DNA of 50,132 bases from Candidatus Zixiibacteriota bacterium (GTDB lineage Bacteria; Zixibacteria; MSB-5A5; UBA10806; 4484-95). The position numbers were made by a program, and so were the translations under genes. The DNA is taken from contig JAGGSN010000200.1 in NCBI GenBank assembly GCA_021159005.1, positions 1 through 50,132 on the forward strand, given 5' to 3'. Below, one piece after another: positions 24,105-33,244 of this stretch (within the stretch, counting starts at the first letter, position 1; the number at the start of each line of letters is the position of its first letter). The notes under the pieces are model-generated. The model had not been told where the DNA came from. It searched no databases and saw only the letters and a program-made list of their open reading frames with translations.

Positions 24105-26195
24105 TTGATTAAATTAAGCATCCTATTTACTATAGCTTGTATCTTAATTGCTTCGATTGGAACCGTACAAGCTCAACATATAGAAGATTCATTTCAGTAT
24201 ATCTGTCCTATTCCCGGGTCTGAATTAATTACCAAAGAGATAACAATCGCTTTACGGCATGGGGATACTCTTGATACCGATCATTTTAATTTAGATTCAG
24301 TAGCTATAATCGAGGGAGATACAAGCGGCTTACATGAATATAATACGGTAATCGCCGATGATCAAACAACATTGATTATTAAACCGCGATCCGGGTTTAG
24401 ACCTAATGAGATAGTAACAGTTACAATTAGAGAACAAATCGCTACAATTACAGGGATTTTATGCGATACCGGTTCGTTTAGTTTTACTATCTCTGCTGTA
24501 ACTGAGATACCGCCGGAAAGCAATTATTTTTGGAAAGAACACTTGAAGGAATTAAATAGCAGCATAAAAACTAAAACTGAAATAAAACCGCGAGAAAACA
24601 TGTATACAGGTAAAAATATTTCACTGCCGCTTGATTTCCCCAACCGAACAGTTACTACTAATGTCTGCCCTGACCCCGGATATATATTTCTTGGCAATCT
24701 GTATGGAGATAATGTTTCTAAATACATTATGATTCTTGATAATAATGGATATCCAATTTACTATAAGAAAATGCCATCCCATGGATTGAATTTTACAAAA
24801 CATCCAAACGGCTTGTTGTCATATTTTCTGTATTATGATCATACTATTCATATTATTGATTCTACATATACGGAAGTTAACACCTATCAATGCGAAAATG
24901 GCTATGGTCCCGATACCGATATGCATGATTTCCAGATGCTTGACAATGGTCATGTATTAATCGCAGCTTATGACCCCCAGCCTATCGATATGAGCCAAAT
25001 AGTACCTGGCGGCAGTCCTAATGCTATAGTTACGGGTTTAGTTTTTCAGGAGTTAGATAACGATAGAAACGTAGTATTTCAATGGCGCAGTTGGGATCAT
25101 TTTGAAATTACCGATGCTGCATCAGATATAGCCTTATACAGCAATCGAATTGATTATTGTCATGGAAATACGCTTGAACTTGATTATGACGGCAATATCT
25201 TAATCTCCTGCCGCAACATGGATGAATGCACAAAAATCAACCGTCAAACAGGCGATATTATCTGGCGTTTGGGTGGTGAAAACAATGAATTTACATTTAT
25301 CAACGATACGCGCGGTTTCTCGCATCAGCATGACCTAAGAAGACAGCCAAACGGAAATATTACTCTTTTTGATAATGGCAATCTTCATTCGCAGCAGTAT
25401 TCACGAGCTATAGAATATGAAATAGATGAGATAAATAAAACTGTTACTTTAGTCTGGGAATTTCGCAATCAACCTGATGAATACGCTTCAGTTATGGGCA
25501 ACCAGCAGAGACTTCCTAGCGGTAAAATACTAATAGGCTGGGGCGCGGATAATCCAAATGTTACAGAAATTCTTCCCAATGGTGATAAAACATGGGAGAT
25601 GACATTTGATATTAATACTATTAGCTACCGGGCTTTTCGTTTCCCCTGGCATGGCGTTGCCGAAATACCTTATCTTATTGCAGAAAACTCAAAATATGGT
25701 TTGTATTTAACATTTAACAAATTTGGCGATTCAAGCATAGTAAAATACAATATCTATGTAGATGAACATCCCGAACCAACCACGCTAATCGATTCGACAT
25801 CGAACACATATTTGAATTTTTATAATGTACTTTCTGGTCATATTTATTATATCAGAGTAACCGCAGTAGATAGTCAATCGGTTGAGAGCGATTATTCCAA
25901 TGAAGCTGCGATTAAAGCGAACAACGAAAACATCTACCTTCCGGGCGATGTAAATGGCGACAATAATATTAACGGTAGTGATGTTACTTTCGGTGTTAAT
26001 TACTTCAAGGGAGGGTCTCAGCCGCCCGATTCCTGTTGGAACGATTCAACCTCAAACTGGCATTATTGTGCCGCTGATGTCAACGGCGACTGCTTATTCA
26101 TCGGCTCGGATATTACCTATTATGTAGCTTATTTCCATGGTCAGAACGTGGGACCTACATATTGCCCTCAAACATCGCCGTTTTATGAAGAATAG
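24105..26195 (+). CDS. secreted arylsulfotransferase-like protein with FN3 and dockerin ends, copy 1
   Basis: A 696-residue exoprotein. The TTG start at 24105 has CAGGAG eight bases upstream. A signal peptide ends near AQA (about 23). An Ig-like N-terminal domain (about 28-130) precedes an arylsulfotransferase-type beta-propeller (about 185-520). The propeller has MHDFQMLDNGHVLIAAYD, DYCHGNTLELDYDGN, NRQTGDIIWRLGG and FSHQHDLRRQPNGN, whose His and Arg residues resemble the ASST active-site set. An FN3-like domain (about 525-605) and a dockerin-like pair (GDVNGDNNINGSDV and ADVNGDCLFIGSDI) follow. Whether it transfers sulfate is unproven. It is a tandem paralog of the next gene. Confidence 0.85.
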   Translation: MIKLSILFTIACILIASIGTVQAQHIEDSFQYICPIPGSELITKEITIALRHGDTLDTDHFNLDSVAIIEGDTSGLHEYNTVIADDQTTLIIKPRSGFRPNEIVTVTIREQIATITGILCDTGSFSFTISAVTEIPPESNYFWKEHLKELNSSIKTKTEIKPRENMYTGKNISLPLDFPNRTVTTNVCPDPGYIFLGNLYGDNVSKYIMILDNNGYPIYYKKMPSHGLNFTKHPNGLLSYFLYYDHTIHIIDSTYTEVNTYQCENGYGPDTDMHDFQMLDNGHVLIAAYDPQPIDMSQIVPGGSPNAIVTGLVFQELDNDRNVVFQWRSWDHFEITDAASDIALYSNRIDYCHGNTLELDYDGNILISCRNMDECTKINRQTGDIIWRLGGENNEFTFINDTRGFSHQHDLRRQPNGNITLFDNGNLHSQQYSRAIEYEIDEINKTVTLVWEFRNQPDEYASVMGNQQRLPSGKILIGWGADNPNVTEILPNGDKTWEMTFDINTISYRAFRFPWHGVAEIPYLIAENSKYGLYLTFNKFGDSSIVKYNIYVDEHPEPTTLIDSTSNTYLNFYNVLSGHIYYIRVTAVDSQSVESDYSNEAAIKANNENIYLPGDVNGDNNINGSDVTFGVNYFKGGSQPPDSCWNDSTSNWHYCAADVNGDCLFIGSDITYYVAYFHGQNVGPTYCPQTSPFYEE

Positions 26196-26291
26196 CGCTT
26201 GAGGGAGTGATAATAAAGCCAGCCTATTAAAAAGTTGTGTCAGCTTATATTTCATAGACAGAAAACGCTTATAAACCACCTAATAATCTAC

Positions 26292-26320
26292 TTGACATGT
26301 TTATGTGATTTATATATTTT
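26292..26320 (+). promoter_or_regulatory. candidate sigma70-type promoter of the second arylsulfotransferase-like gene
   Basis: TTGACA at 26292-26297 and TATTTT at 26315-26320 with the ideal 17-bp spacer. The transcript would have a leader of about 140 bases before the ATG at 26468. It implies the second copy has its own promoter. Confidence 0.45.
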
Positions 26321-26467
26321 ATATAATGATTCTTCTATGAATCTCTGTTGCCAATCAGGGATTTTGCCGCAGAGTGTTTCTGTGGGCTGGATTGTAATTA
26401 AGGGAGATTGTAAGATTAACAGAATAAGTATTTATAGCAGTATATTTCATCCGGAGGGATAGTCTAT

Positions 26468-28552
26468 ATGAAAAAGCTACGGATTTTTAGCGCAGTGATA
26501 TTTCTATTAATCGTTTTAATAGGGACGCTTAATGCCGGGTATTTTAACGATACATTTCAATATATTTCTCCCAAACCAGGGGCAGAGCTGGTTTCAAAAA
26601 GCTCTAATATTATAATCCGCGCCGGCAGTATTTTGCCTGCGAGTAATTTCAATTTATCAGCCATTGCCGTAATCGAAGGCTCATCAAGCGGTAATCACAA
26701 TTATAATGCAGTTATTGCCGATGATCAGCAGACTATTATTATAAAGCCAATAGCTCCTTTCCAGCCGGGTGAGACTGTTAATGTTATTCTTAATGCCCGT
26801 TTGATTACAGCTAAAACCAATCGAATACAATCGTCGACTTTCAGCTTCACGATTTCTCCTAAAACCGAAAGGCTATTGGATGATTCATTTTATTGGGATG
26901 AATATTTCGATATATCTTCTGATTTGACTGCAGGGTCCGAAAGTGAACCCAATCCGAAACTTAATAGCAATAGGGATGTTTCTTTGCCGTATAGTTTTCC
27001 GAATATAACAGTAAATTGTATAGATAATCCTGGGCAGGGTTTCATTTTCCTTGGCAATATATTCCCCAACACCGCTCATTATTTAATGATTCTTGATAAT
27101 ACCGGATACCCTGTTTATTATAAGGAAATGCCGACTGCCGGTATGGATTTTAAAAAGCATGATAATGGTTTATTGAGCTATTTTTTATACCACACTCGCT
27201 ATTTTTATGTAATGGATTCAACATACACTGTGGTTGATTCTTTTCGATGCGGCAATGGTTATGAGGATTATACCGATATGCACGATTTTCAGATTCTCGA
27301 TAATGGACATGTGCTGTTGGCGGCTTATGACCCCCAGACTATTGATATGAGCGATATAGTGCCCGGCGGCAATACTGCGGCTTGCGTGATAGGTTATATT
27401 GTTCAAGAGCTGGATAATTTTAAAAATGTGGTGTTTCAATGGCGAAGCTGGGATCATTTCGAAATTACCGATGCTGCGCCGGATATAAATTTACAGCACT
27501 ATAGAATCGATTATTGTCATGGCAACACCTTAGAGCCGGATTATGACGGCAACCTGTTAATTTCATGCCGCAACATGGATGAATGCACGAAAATAAACCG
27601 TCAGACAGGAGAAATTATATGGCGTCTGGGCGGCTCAAATAACGAATTTGTCTTCATAAACGACTCGCGAGGCTTTTCTCATCAGCATGATATCCGCAGG
27701 CTGTCAAATGGTAATATCACATTGTATGATAATGGCAACTTCCATGAACCGCGGTATTCGAGAGCGATTGAATATGAAATCGATGAGGACAATAAAACCA
27801 TTGCGCAGGTATGGGAATTTAGCAATACACCTGATGAATTCGGGGTAGTTATGGGAAATACTCAGAGGCTTGCCGGCGGCAATACTTTTATAGGCTGGGG
27901 TTCTGACCAGCCGATTGCCACAGAGGTTAAACCGGATGGTTCGAAGGCTTTCGAACTGTCTTTTGATGATGGCGTCAAATGCTACCGCTCGTTTCGATTC
28001 CCGTGGCGCGGCATTGCCGCCAGTCCTTATCTGATTGCCGAAAATATCGATGCCGGCTTCCATTTGGTTTTTAACAAGTTTGGTGATAACAGAATTGTTA
28101 AGTATTATATCTATATGGGCAAATCACCGGAACCGACTACAATTGTCGATTCAACATCGAATACTTATATGAATATTTATGGCGTTAGAGATGATACCAC
28201 ATACTATTTCAGGGTTACAGCTGTGGATAGCTATTCAAACGAGAGCATTTTTTCTAATGAGGTAGAGATTATAGCCGATCTCAATCCCATTTATATACCC
28301 GGCGATATAAATGGCGATGGGAATATAATTAATAGCGATATTACTTTTGGCATTTGGTATTTCAAAGGAACAACTACTCCTCCTGATTCCTGCTGGAATG
28401 ATTCAACAAATGCCTGGCTGTATTCTGCGGCGGATGTTAATGGCGATTGTCAATTTTCCGGCTCTGATATTATCTATATCTTGCGATTTTTAGTCGGTTT
28501 TGGAAACCCGCCTAAATATTGCCCGCAAACTCCTCCTTTTAATGAGGAATAA
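26468..28552 (+). CDS. secreted arylsulfotransferase-like protein with FN3 and dockerin ends, copy 2
   Basis: A 694-residue paralog of the preceding gene with the same order: signal peptide (about 1-24), Ig-like domain, arylsulfotransferase-type propeller, FN3 and a two-repeat dockerin-like end. The propeller core is almost unchanged between copies (for example ISCRNMDECTKINRQTG and WRSWDHFEITDAA). The N-terminal domain and the dockerin linker have drifted more. CCGGAGGG precedes the ATG. Cysteines flank the dockerin linker in both copies. Duplication with retained propeller residues suggests both are active on related substrates or acceptors (inference). Confidence 0.85.
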   Translation: MKKLRIFSAVIFLLIVLIGTLNAGYFNDTFQYISPKPGAELVSKSSNIIIRAGSILPASNFNLSAIAVIEGSSSGNHNYNAVIADDQQTIIIKPIAPFQPGETVNVILNARLITAKTNRIQSSTFSFTISPKTERLLDDSFYWDEYFDISSDLTAGSESEPNPKLNSNRDVSLPYSFPNITVNCIDNPGQGFIFLGNIFPNTAHYLMILDNTGYPVYYKEMPTAGMDFKKHDNGLLSYFLYHTRYFYVMDSTYTVVDSFRCGNGYEDYTDMHDFQILDNGHVLLAAYDPQTIDMSDIVPGGNTAACVIGYIVQELDNFKNVVFQWRSWDHFEITDAAPDINLQHYRIDYCHGNTLEPDYDGNLLISCRNMDECTKINRQTGEIIWRLGGSNNEFVFINDSRGFSHQHDIRRLSNGNITLYDNGNFHEPRYSRAIEYEIDEDNKTIAQVWEFSNTPDEFGVVMGNTQRLAGGNTFIGWGSDQPIATEVKPDGSKAFELSFDDGVKCYRSFRFPWRGIAASPYLIAENIDAGFHLVFNKFGDNRIVKYYIYMGKSPEPTTIVDSTSNTYMNIYGVRDDTTYYFRVTAVDSYSNESIFSNEVEIIADLNPIYIPGDINGDGNIINSDITFGIWYFKGTTTPPDSCWNDSTNAWLYSAADVNGDCQFSGSDIIYILRFLVGFGNPPKYCPQTPPFNEE

Positions 28553-28706
28553 AAAAATTACTTCCAAAGAAGGGGCTTTAAAATTCATACATTCCGTAGG
28601 GCACATCCATCTCAGGCAGATAACATGGTGGGCTGTACTGCTAAACATATCACAAATTCATAACTGATAACGCAGTTGGAAAATCATAGATAAAAATAAC
28701 AATTAG

Positions 28707-28735
28707 TTGAAAAATTACTTGAACTATATTGTATT
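28707..28735 (+). promoter_or_regulatory. candidate promoter of the Mla-type operon
   Basis: TTGAAA (28707-28712) and TGTATT (28730-28735) with a 17-bp spacer, about 55 bases upstream of the MlaE start. Moderate match in AT-rich DNA. Confidence 0.3.
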
Positions 28736-28790
28736 AATTGAGTAATCTATACCGACAATGATAATAATGTAATGAGGATGTTTTTATCAG

Positions 28791-29555
28791 ATGAAAAAAA
28801 TAGGCCTGCTTTTAGTTCATATTTATAAATTCTCGGAATTTTTAAAAGTTATATTGCGTTCAGCTTTCCGAAAACCCATTTATTTTAATGAAATAGTGGA
28901 GCAGTTGTTTCAACTTGGCTATAAATCGCTTCCTATTGTTACTCTCACATCTCTGTTTACCGGTATGGTGATGGCTTTTCAGACCGGAGTTGAGATGAGC
29001 AGGTTTGGGGCGAAAGCATATATCGGTTCGGTGCTGACTATTACATTAGTTAGAGAGCTTGGTCCGGTACTAACAGCGCTTGTTGTGGCTGGTCGCGTCG
29101 GAGCCGGGATTACAGCCGAGCTTGGCTCAATGAAAGTTACCGATCAAATTGATGCAATGAGGGCGATGGCAACCGACCCGTATAAAAAACTAGTTCTAAC
29201 CCGGATTATCGCTCTTTTGATAATAGTCCCGATTTTAGTGGTTGTTGCCGATATTCTGGGGCTAATCGGCGGCGCAATTATAGCTATAACCAACCTTAAT
29301 ATTGGCATTGAAATGTATAAATCCACCATAATTGATGCTCTTTATATTGAAGACTTGGTTTCCGGATTAGCCAAACCATTTATATTTGCTTTTATTATCG
29401 GCACAATAGGTTGTTATTTGGGTATAAACGCTTCCGGTGGAACCAAAGGAGTAGGCAACTCGACTACGCTTTCGGTTGTTGTATCATCGGTACTGATATT
29501 TATGTTCGATTTTATCTTAACAAAAATATTTTTCATGTTCGGCAGGCCGGTATGA
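28791..29555 (+). CDS. mlaE: MlaE-type ABC transporter permease
   Basis: A 254-residue inner-membrane permease of the phospholipid/MCE ABC family. Family segments seen are LTSLFTGMVMAFQTG, RELGPVLTALVVAGRVGAGI, AELGSMKVTDQIDAMRAM and the C-terminal GCYLGINASGGTKGVG. About five or six membrane helices. First gene of a compact three-gene operon (permease, ATPase, MCE protein) with an ATGA overlap to the ATPase. It moves lipids between inner and outer membranes; direction and lipid are not visible. The auxiliary genes mlaB and mlaC are absent here. Confidence 0.93.
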   Translation: MKKIGLLLVHIYKFSEFLKVILRSAFRKPIYFNEIVEQLFQLGYKSLPIVTLTSLFTGMVMAFQTGVEMSRFGAKAYIGSVLTITLVRELGPVLTALVVAGRVGAGITAELGSMKVTDQIDAMRAMATDPYKKLVLTRIIALLIIVPILVVVADILGLIGGAIIAITNLNIGIEMYKSTIIDALYIEDLVSGLAKPFIFAFIIGTIGCYLGINASGGTKGVGNSTTLSVVVSSVLIFMFDFILTKIFFMFGRPV

Positions 29556-30283
29556 TTAAAGTTGTTAATCTGTGCAAGGATTTTGGTTCCAATAAGGTAT
29601 TACGCGGTTTATCTGTCGAATTTGAAAATGGGCAAACGACAGTCGTTCTGGGCAGGTCGGGATGTGGTAAAAGTGTTCTGTTGAAAATGATTCTCCGCTT
29701 GTTGTTGATAGATTCCGGTAATATTATTATCGATGATATTGATACGACAAATTTTTCAGAACATAAAATGATGGCTTTCCGAAAGAGGATGGGGATGCTG
29801 TTTCAGGGTTCGGCATTGTTCGATTCGATGAATGTCTATGAAAATGTTGCTTACACGTTGAGAGAACATACCCGAATGAAAGAGAAAGAGATACGTTTAA
29901 GAGTATGGGAAAAGCTTAATTTTGTTGAAATGGACGGCACTGAAAATCTCATGCCCTCCGAGCTTTCCGGCGGAATGCAGAAAAGAATAGCCTTAGCCCG
30001 CGCGCTGGCCAACAATCCCGATTATGTATTCTTCGATGAACCAACTACTGGCTTGGATCCAATTACCGCTCATACTATCAATGAACTGATAGTAAGGGTT
30101 CAGCTGCATACTAAAAGCACTGTAATTGTAGTAACCCATGATCTGGAAAGCGCGGCTTTTATTGCCCAGAAAACAGTTTTATTAAAAGAAGGCGAACTTA
30201 TATTCGAGGGCGATTTTGAATCGTTTACAAAAAGCGATATTGAATTTGTAAAATTGTTTAGGTCAGGAGGAAAGGCTGGTTAA
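29552..30283 (+). CDS. mlaF: MlaF-type ABC transporter ATP-binding protein
   Basis: About 243 residues from the ATG at 29552, which overlaps the permease stop as ATGA; longer readings upstream would run through the permease gene. Walker A is GRSGCGKS (34-41), the Q-loop lies in MLFQGSALFDSM, the signature is LSGGMQKRIALARAL, Walker B is YVFFDEPTTGLDP and the switch His is in VVTHDLESA. It energises lipid transport with the adjacent permease and MCE protein. Confidence 0.95.
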   Translation: MIKVVNLCKDFGSNKVLRGLSVEFENGQTTVVLGRSGCGKSVLLKMILRLLLIDSGNIIIDDIDTTNFSEHKMMAFRKRMGMLFQGSALFDSMNVYENVAYTLREHTRMKEKEIRLRVWEKLNFVEMDGTENLMPSELSGGMQKRIALARALANNPDYVFFDEPTTGLDPITAHTINELIVRVQLHTKSTVIVVTHDLESAAFIAQKTVLLKEGELIFEGDFESFTKSDIEFVKLFRSGGKAG

Positions 30284-30287
30284 ATAG

Positions 30288-31214
30288 ATGAGTGAGAAAA
30301 TGATTAAAGAAATAAAAGTCGGTGCATTAATAGCTTTTGGCCTATTTGTGGTGTTTTCAACATTTTTTATTATAGGCGGCCAGGAAGGAATTTTTTCATC
30401 AAAATATGAGCTTTATGCCAGGTTTAACAATATTGAGGGATTAGCTGTCGGGGCGCCTGTTCGTTTAGGCGGGATGAAAGTTGGAACCATCGGCGATATC
30501 TGGTTTTCGGGAATAGCTGATAAGAAAGCTATTTCTGTAAAAATGATGATTAAATCATCAAGCTTCGATAGAATTCGCTCCGATTCAAAAGCAAAACTCG
30601 GCAATATGGGACTTCTCGGCGATAGAACAATCGAAATATCACTTGGCTCATTTGATGCTGAACCTGTTGAACCTGGACAGTTTATTGTCTCGGAAGGCGG
30701 GCATGTCTTAGAAGATATTATGGATCTTACCGGTAATGCCAAGGAGATAACAAGTAAAATAAATGAGGGCGAAGGCAGCTTGGCGCAAATTATCAACGAC
30801 CCGCGGCTTTATTCAAACCTCGATTCGCTGCTGATAATCTGGTCGGAAATAAGTAGCAAAATAAATGAGGGCGAAGGTAATTTAGCGGCTCTTATGAACG
30901 ACCCCGCCCTATATAATAACCTTACTAAGTTCTTTAAAGAATCCTCAGCTTTTATGGAGAAAGTTAATGCTGGTGAGGGAGAACTCGGCAAGCTGGCAAC
31001 TGGCAAAGGCAACCTTTATAACCGTACCGACAGTGCTTTAGTCGCCTTAAATAAAACGCTCGAAACGATAAATAACGGCGAGGGGACACTCGGTCAACTC
31101 ATATATAACGCCGAATTGTACGAGAGGCTATCATCAACGCTGACATCACTCGACAGTCTGCTGGTTGATATCAAAGAAAACCCTAAAAAGTATGTGAAAC
31201 TGTCATTATTCTAA
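30288..31214 (+). CDS. mlaD: MCE/MlaD-family substrate-binding protein with EGEG repeats
   Basis: A 308-residue single-pass protein: membrane helix about 11-31, MCE domain about 38-118 (YARFNNIEGLAVGAPVRLGG, GLLGDRTIEISLG), then an alpha-helical tail. The tail carries four repeats near 157, 191, 225 and 260, each with the pattern NxGEGxLxxL and, in the first two, DPxLYxNL. Such helical tails form hexameric tubes or needles in MCE proteins. An alternative ATG lies at 30300. AGGAGG occurs 17 bases upstream inside the ATPase gene, so coupling is likely. Confidence 0.9.
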   Translation: MSEKMIKEIKVGALIAFGLFVVFSTFFIIGGQEGIFSSKYELYARFNNIEGLAVGAPVRLGGMKVGTIGDIWFSGIADKKAISVKMMIKSSSFDRIRSDSKAKLGNMGLLGDRTIEISLGSFDAEPVEPGQFIVSEGGHVLEDIMDLTGNAKEITSKINEGEGSLAQIINDPRLYSNLDSLLIIWSEISSKINEGEGNLAALMNDPALYNNLTKFFKESSAFMEKVNAGEGELGKLATGKGNLYNRTDSALVALNKTLETINNGEGTLGQLIYNAELYERLSSTLTSLDSLLVDIKENPKKYVKLSLF

Positions 31215-31298
31215 GCGCTAATATTGATAGTAACATGCCGGCAATGACAGAATCTGCTCTATTCTAAAACCATTAATAGTATTTTCCGACAAAAAAGC

Positions 31299-31326
31299 TT
31301 GACAAACTTACTGTTTGTGATAAATT
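31299..31326 (+). promoter_or_regulatory. candidate promoter of the kinase/transporter operon
   Basis: TTGACA (31299-31304) with TAAATT (31321-31326) at 16 bp. The proposed -10 lies inside the CRP-type palindrome at 31316-31331, so a bound regulator would probably repress or reposition RNA polymerase. Confidence 0.35.
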
Positions 31327-31331
31327 TCACA
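31316..31331. promoter_or_regulatory. CRP/FNR-superfamily-type operator (perfect TGTGA-N6-TCACA)
   Basis: TGTGATAAATTTCACA matches the E. coli CRP half-site consensus at all ten defined bases with a 6-bp centre. It is in the 291-bp gap upstream of the Cache-domain kinase gene and overlaps a candidate promoter. The regulator is not encoded in this window. Confidence 0.55.
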
Positions 31332-31368
31332 TAATATTTGATTTCGGGTTTGTATTTGTCAAATAAAC

Positions 31369-31390
31369 ACAAACCTGACGCGAGGTTTGT
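31369..31390. repeat. ACAAACCT/AGGTTTGT hairpin in the kinase leader
   Basis: Perfect 8-bp stem with a GACGCG loop, in the untranslated region before the kinase gene. No T tract follows directly. It may end upstream transcription or be another dispersed palindrome. Confidence 0.4.
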
Positions 31391-31425
31391 TGTGATTAAA
31401 ACAATTTCTGCGGCTTTGCTTAGCA

Positions 31426-31448
31426 AGCAATCCACCAGGTGGGTTGCT
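31426..31448. repeat. AGCAATCCACC/GGTGGGTTGCT hairpin in the kinase leader
   Basis: An 11-bp stem (one G-T pair) around a single central base, so effectively a palindrome; TTAGCAA/TTGCTAA extends it partly. It resembles the other short intergenic palindromes of this genome. Confidence 0.5.
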
Positions 31449-31506
31449 AATCAGTTGATGAATTCACCGACTTCAAGAATCTATATCTTCTAATTTTGGA
31501 AATATA

Positions 31507-33198
31507 ATGGCAGAACATGCTGGAAATAAATTACAATCCCAACTCGAATATTTGCCTTTTGATGAGAAACATTATAATGAGATAAAGCGAAAAAATGTTA
31601 TTCGGCTTCTGCTTACTTATCTTACTCCATTAATTCTGCTAATAGTATATTTTTATTTCCAGTATAATAGTCTTATTTCCGAAAGCCAGCGTTTTCATCT
31701 CAAGGCAATCGCCGAAAGCCAGGCGAACACGCTTGACCTGTTTTTAACCGAACGACTTGTTAACCTCAGCAATCTAATCGATGACCCAAGGTTTGAATTT
31801 CCTCCATCAGGGAAAGCTATGCAAATTTACCTTGAAAGGTTGAAAAAAGACAGCGAAACATTTGTCGATATTGGCTATTTCGATTCATCTGGTGTTCAAA
31901 CAGCTTATGAAGGACCTTATCCGTCTCTGGAAAAACGCAACTACAGCTCTGAATCATGGTATATTGCACTCAGAGAAGGTAGTGATAATTATATTATTAC
32001 AGATATCTATCTCGGTTTCCGTCAAAAACCGCATTTTACTATTGCAATCAGCCGCATTGTCAACAATCAATTCATTGTATTGCGAGCTACTTTAGGTCCC
32101 GAAAAGATATATGAATATATCAGTTCTTTGGAAGGTTCCAATGAGGTTTTTACTTCGATAGTCAACAGGGACGGCAAATATCAGGTTGTTACCCAGAATA
32201 TTGCAGCGCTTTTAGAGACATCATCATTTGTTCCGCCGGATGAACCCGGACATGGCACTGAAAAAGTAGATATTAATAGTTCGGAGATAACTTATGCTTA
32301 CTCATGGCTAAAAACAGCCGATTGGGCATTAATTGTTATGCGTCCTATATCTGAAAGTTCGGAATTATTGCCTGATTTTTTAGTGAAGTTGTTTGGTGTG
32401 TCAGTTGTAATTATTCTTTTAATTGTATTCGTAATATTCGATAGGGCTAAAAAGTTAGTATATCTTCAAAAAGAATCAGACCGGACAAGGTCACAATTGG
32501 AACATGCCGCTAAGCTGGCTTCTATTGGCGAACTGGCCTCTGGTATTGCGCATGAGATTAACAACCCGCTGGCAATTATTACCGAGGAAGCCGGACTTAT
32601 CAAAGACCTAATGAATCCCGAATTTCAAGAATCGGCAAGCAGTGAGGAAATAGGAGAACATCTGGATAGTATTCATGAAGCGGCGTTTCGATGTCGCGAT
32701 ATTACCCGCAAACTGCTTAAGTTTGTCCGTAAAACCGACCTTAATTTGAAATCTCAAGATATACATCAGATTATTGATGAAGTTTTGGATGGCCTTCTGG
32801 GCCAGGAGATTTCAGTATCGAATATTAAAATTGTTCGCAATTACAACCGCAGCTTGCCCCAATTGATTACGGATGCCAACCAGCTCCAGCAAGTGTTGTT
32901 GAATATAATTAATAATGGCATCGATGCTTTTGAAGGCAAGCCGGGTAAAATAACAATTGCCACGTCGCAATCAGGGAAAAAACTGAATATTTCAATTTCC
33001 GACAATGGCAAAGGTATCGCTCCCGACCAAAAAGAAAAACTTTTCATGCCATTTTATACAACCAAGGGAGTCGGTGAAGGCACCGGTTTGGGTTTGTCGG
33101 TTAGCTATGGAATTATTAAAAGCTTTGGTGGTACAATCGAGGTTAACAGCAGCATAGGAGAAGGAAGTACTTTTGTACTGATATTGCCGATTAAGTAA
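31507..33198 (+). CDS. membrane sensor histidine kinase with extracytoplasmic Cache domain
   Basis: A 563-residue kinase. Helix 1 is about 33-52, a double-Cache-like periplasmic sensor spans about 60-285 (DIGYFDSSGVQTAYEGPYP, SSESWYIALREG, GFRQKPHFTIAISR), and helix 2 is about 292-314. HisKA has His349 (ASGIAHEINNPLAII). HATPase includes LLNIINNGIDAF, DNGKGIAP, FMPFYTTKGVGEGTGLGLSV. There is no receiver domain; receivers are supplied by the two downstream genes. Cache domains commonly bind carboxylates or amino acids. With an SLC13 carrier in the same operon, sensing the transported anion is a reasonable inference. Confidence 0.9.
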   Translation: MAEHAGNKLQSQLEYLPFDEKHYNEIKRKNVIRLLLTYLTPLILLIVYFYFQYNSLISESQRFHLKAIAESQANTLDLFLTERLVNLSNLIDDPRFEFPPSGKAMQIYLERLKKDSETFVDIGYFDSSGVQTAYEGPYPSLEKRNYSSESWYIALREGSDNYIITDIYLGFRQKPHFTIAISRIVNNQFIVLRATLGPEKIYEYISSLEGSNEVFTSIVNRDGKYQVVTQNIAALLETSSFVPPDEPGHGTEKVDINSSEITYAYSWLKTADWALIVMRPISESSELLPDFLVKLFGVSVVIILLIVFVIFDRAKKLVYLQKESDRTRSQLEHAAKLASIGELASGIAHEINNPLAIITEEAGLIKDLMNPEFQESASSEEIGEHLDSIHEAAFRCRDITRKLLKFVRKTDLNLKSQDIHQIIDEVLDGLLGQEISVSNIKIVRNYNRSLPQLITDANQLQQVLLNIINNGIDAFEGKPGKITIATSQSGKKLNISISDNGKGIAPDQKEKLFMPFYTTKGVGEGTGLGLSVSYGIIKSFGGTIEVNSSIGEGSTFVLILPIK

Positions 33199-33244
33199 TA
33201 TTTGTTATTTTTAGATAAGAATCGTTGATAAGAAGGACATCTCT

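Noticed and set aside
28585-28640. Another family A repeat upstream of the Mla operon
   Set aside because: CGTAGGGCAC is present but the core GGGCGTATTGCA is not; it may be a different degraded repeat and I could not define its ends.
29411-29551. Longer N-terminus for the MlaF ATPase
   Set aside because: The extension lies inside the permease gene in another frame and lacks family similarity; the ATG at 29552 overlaps the permease stop as ATGA.
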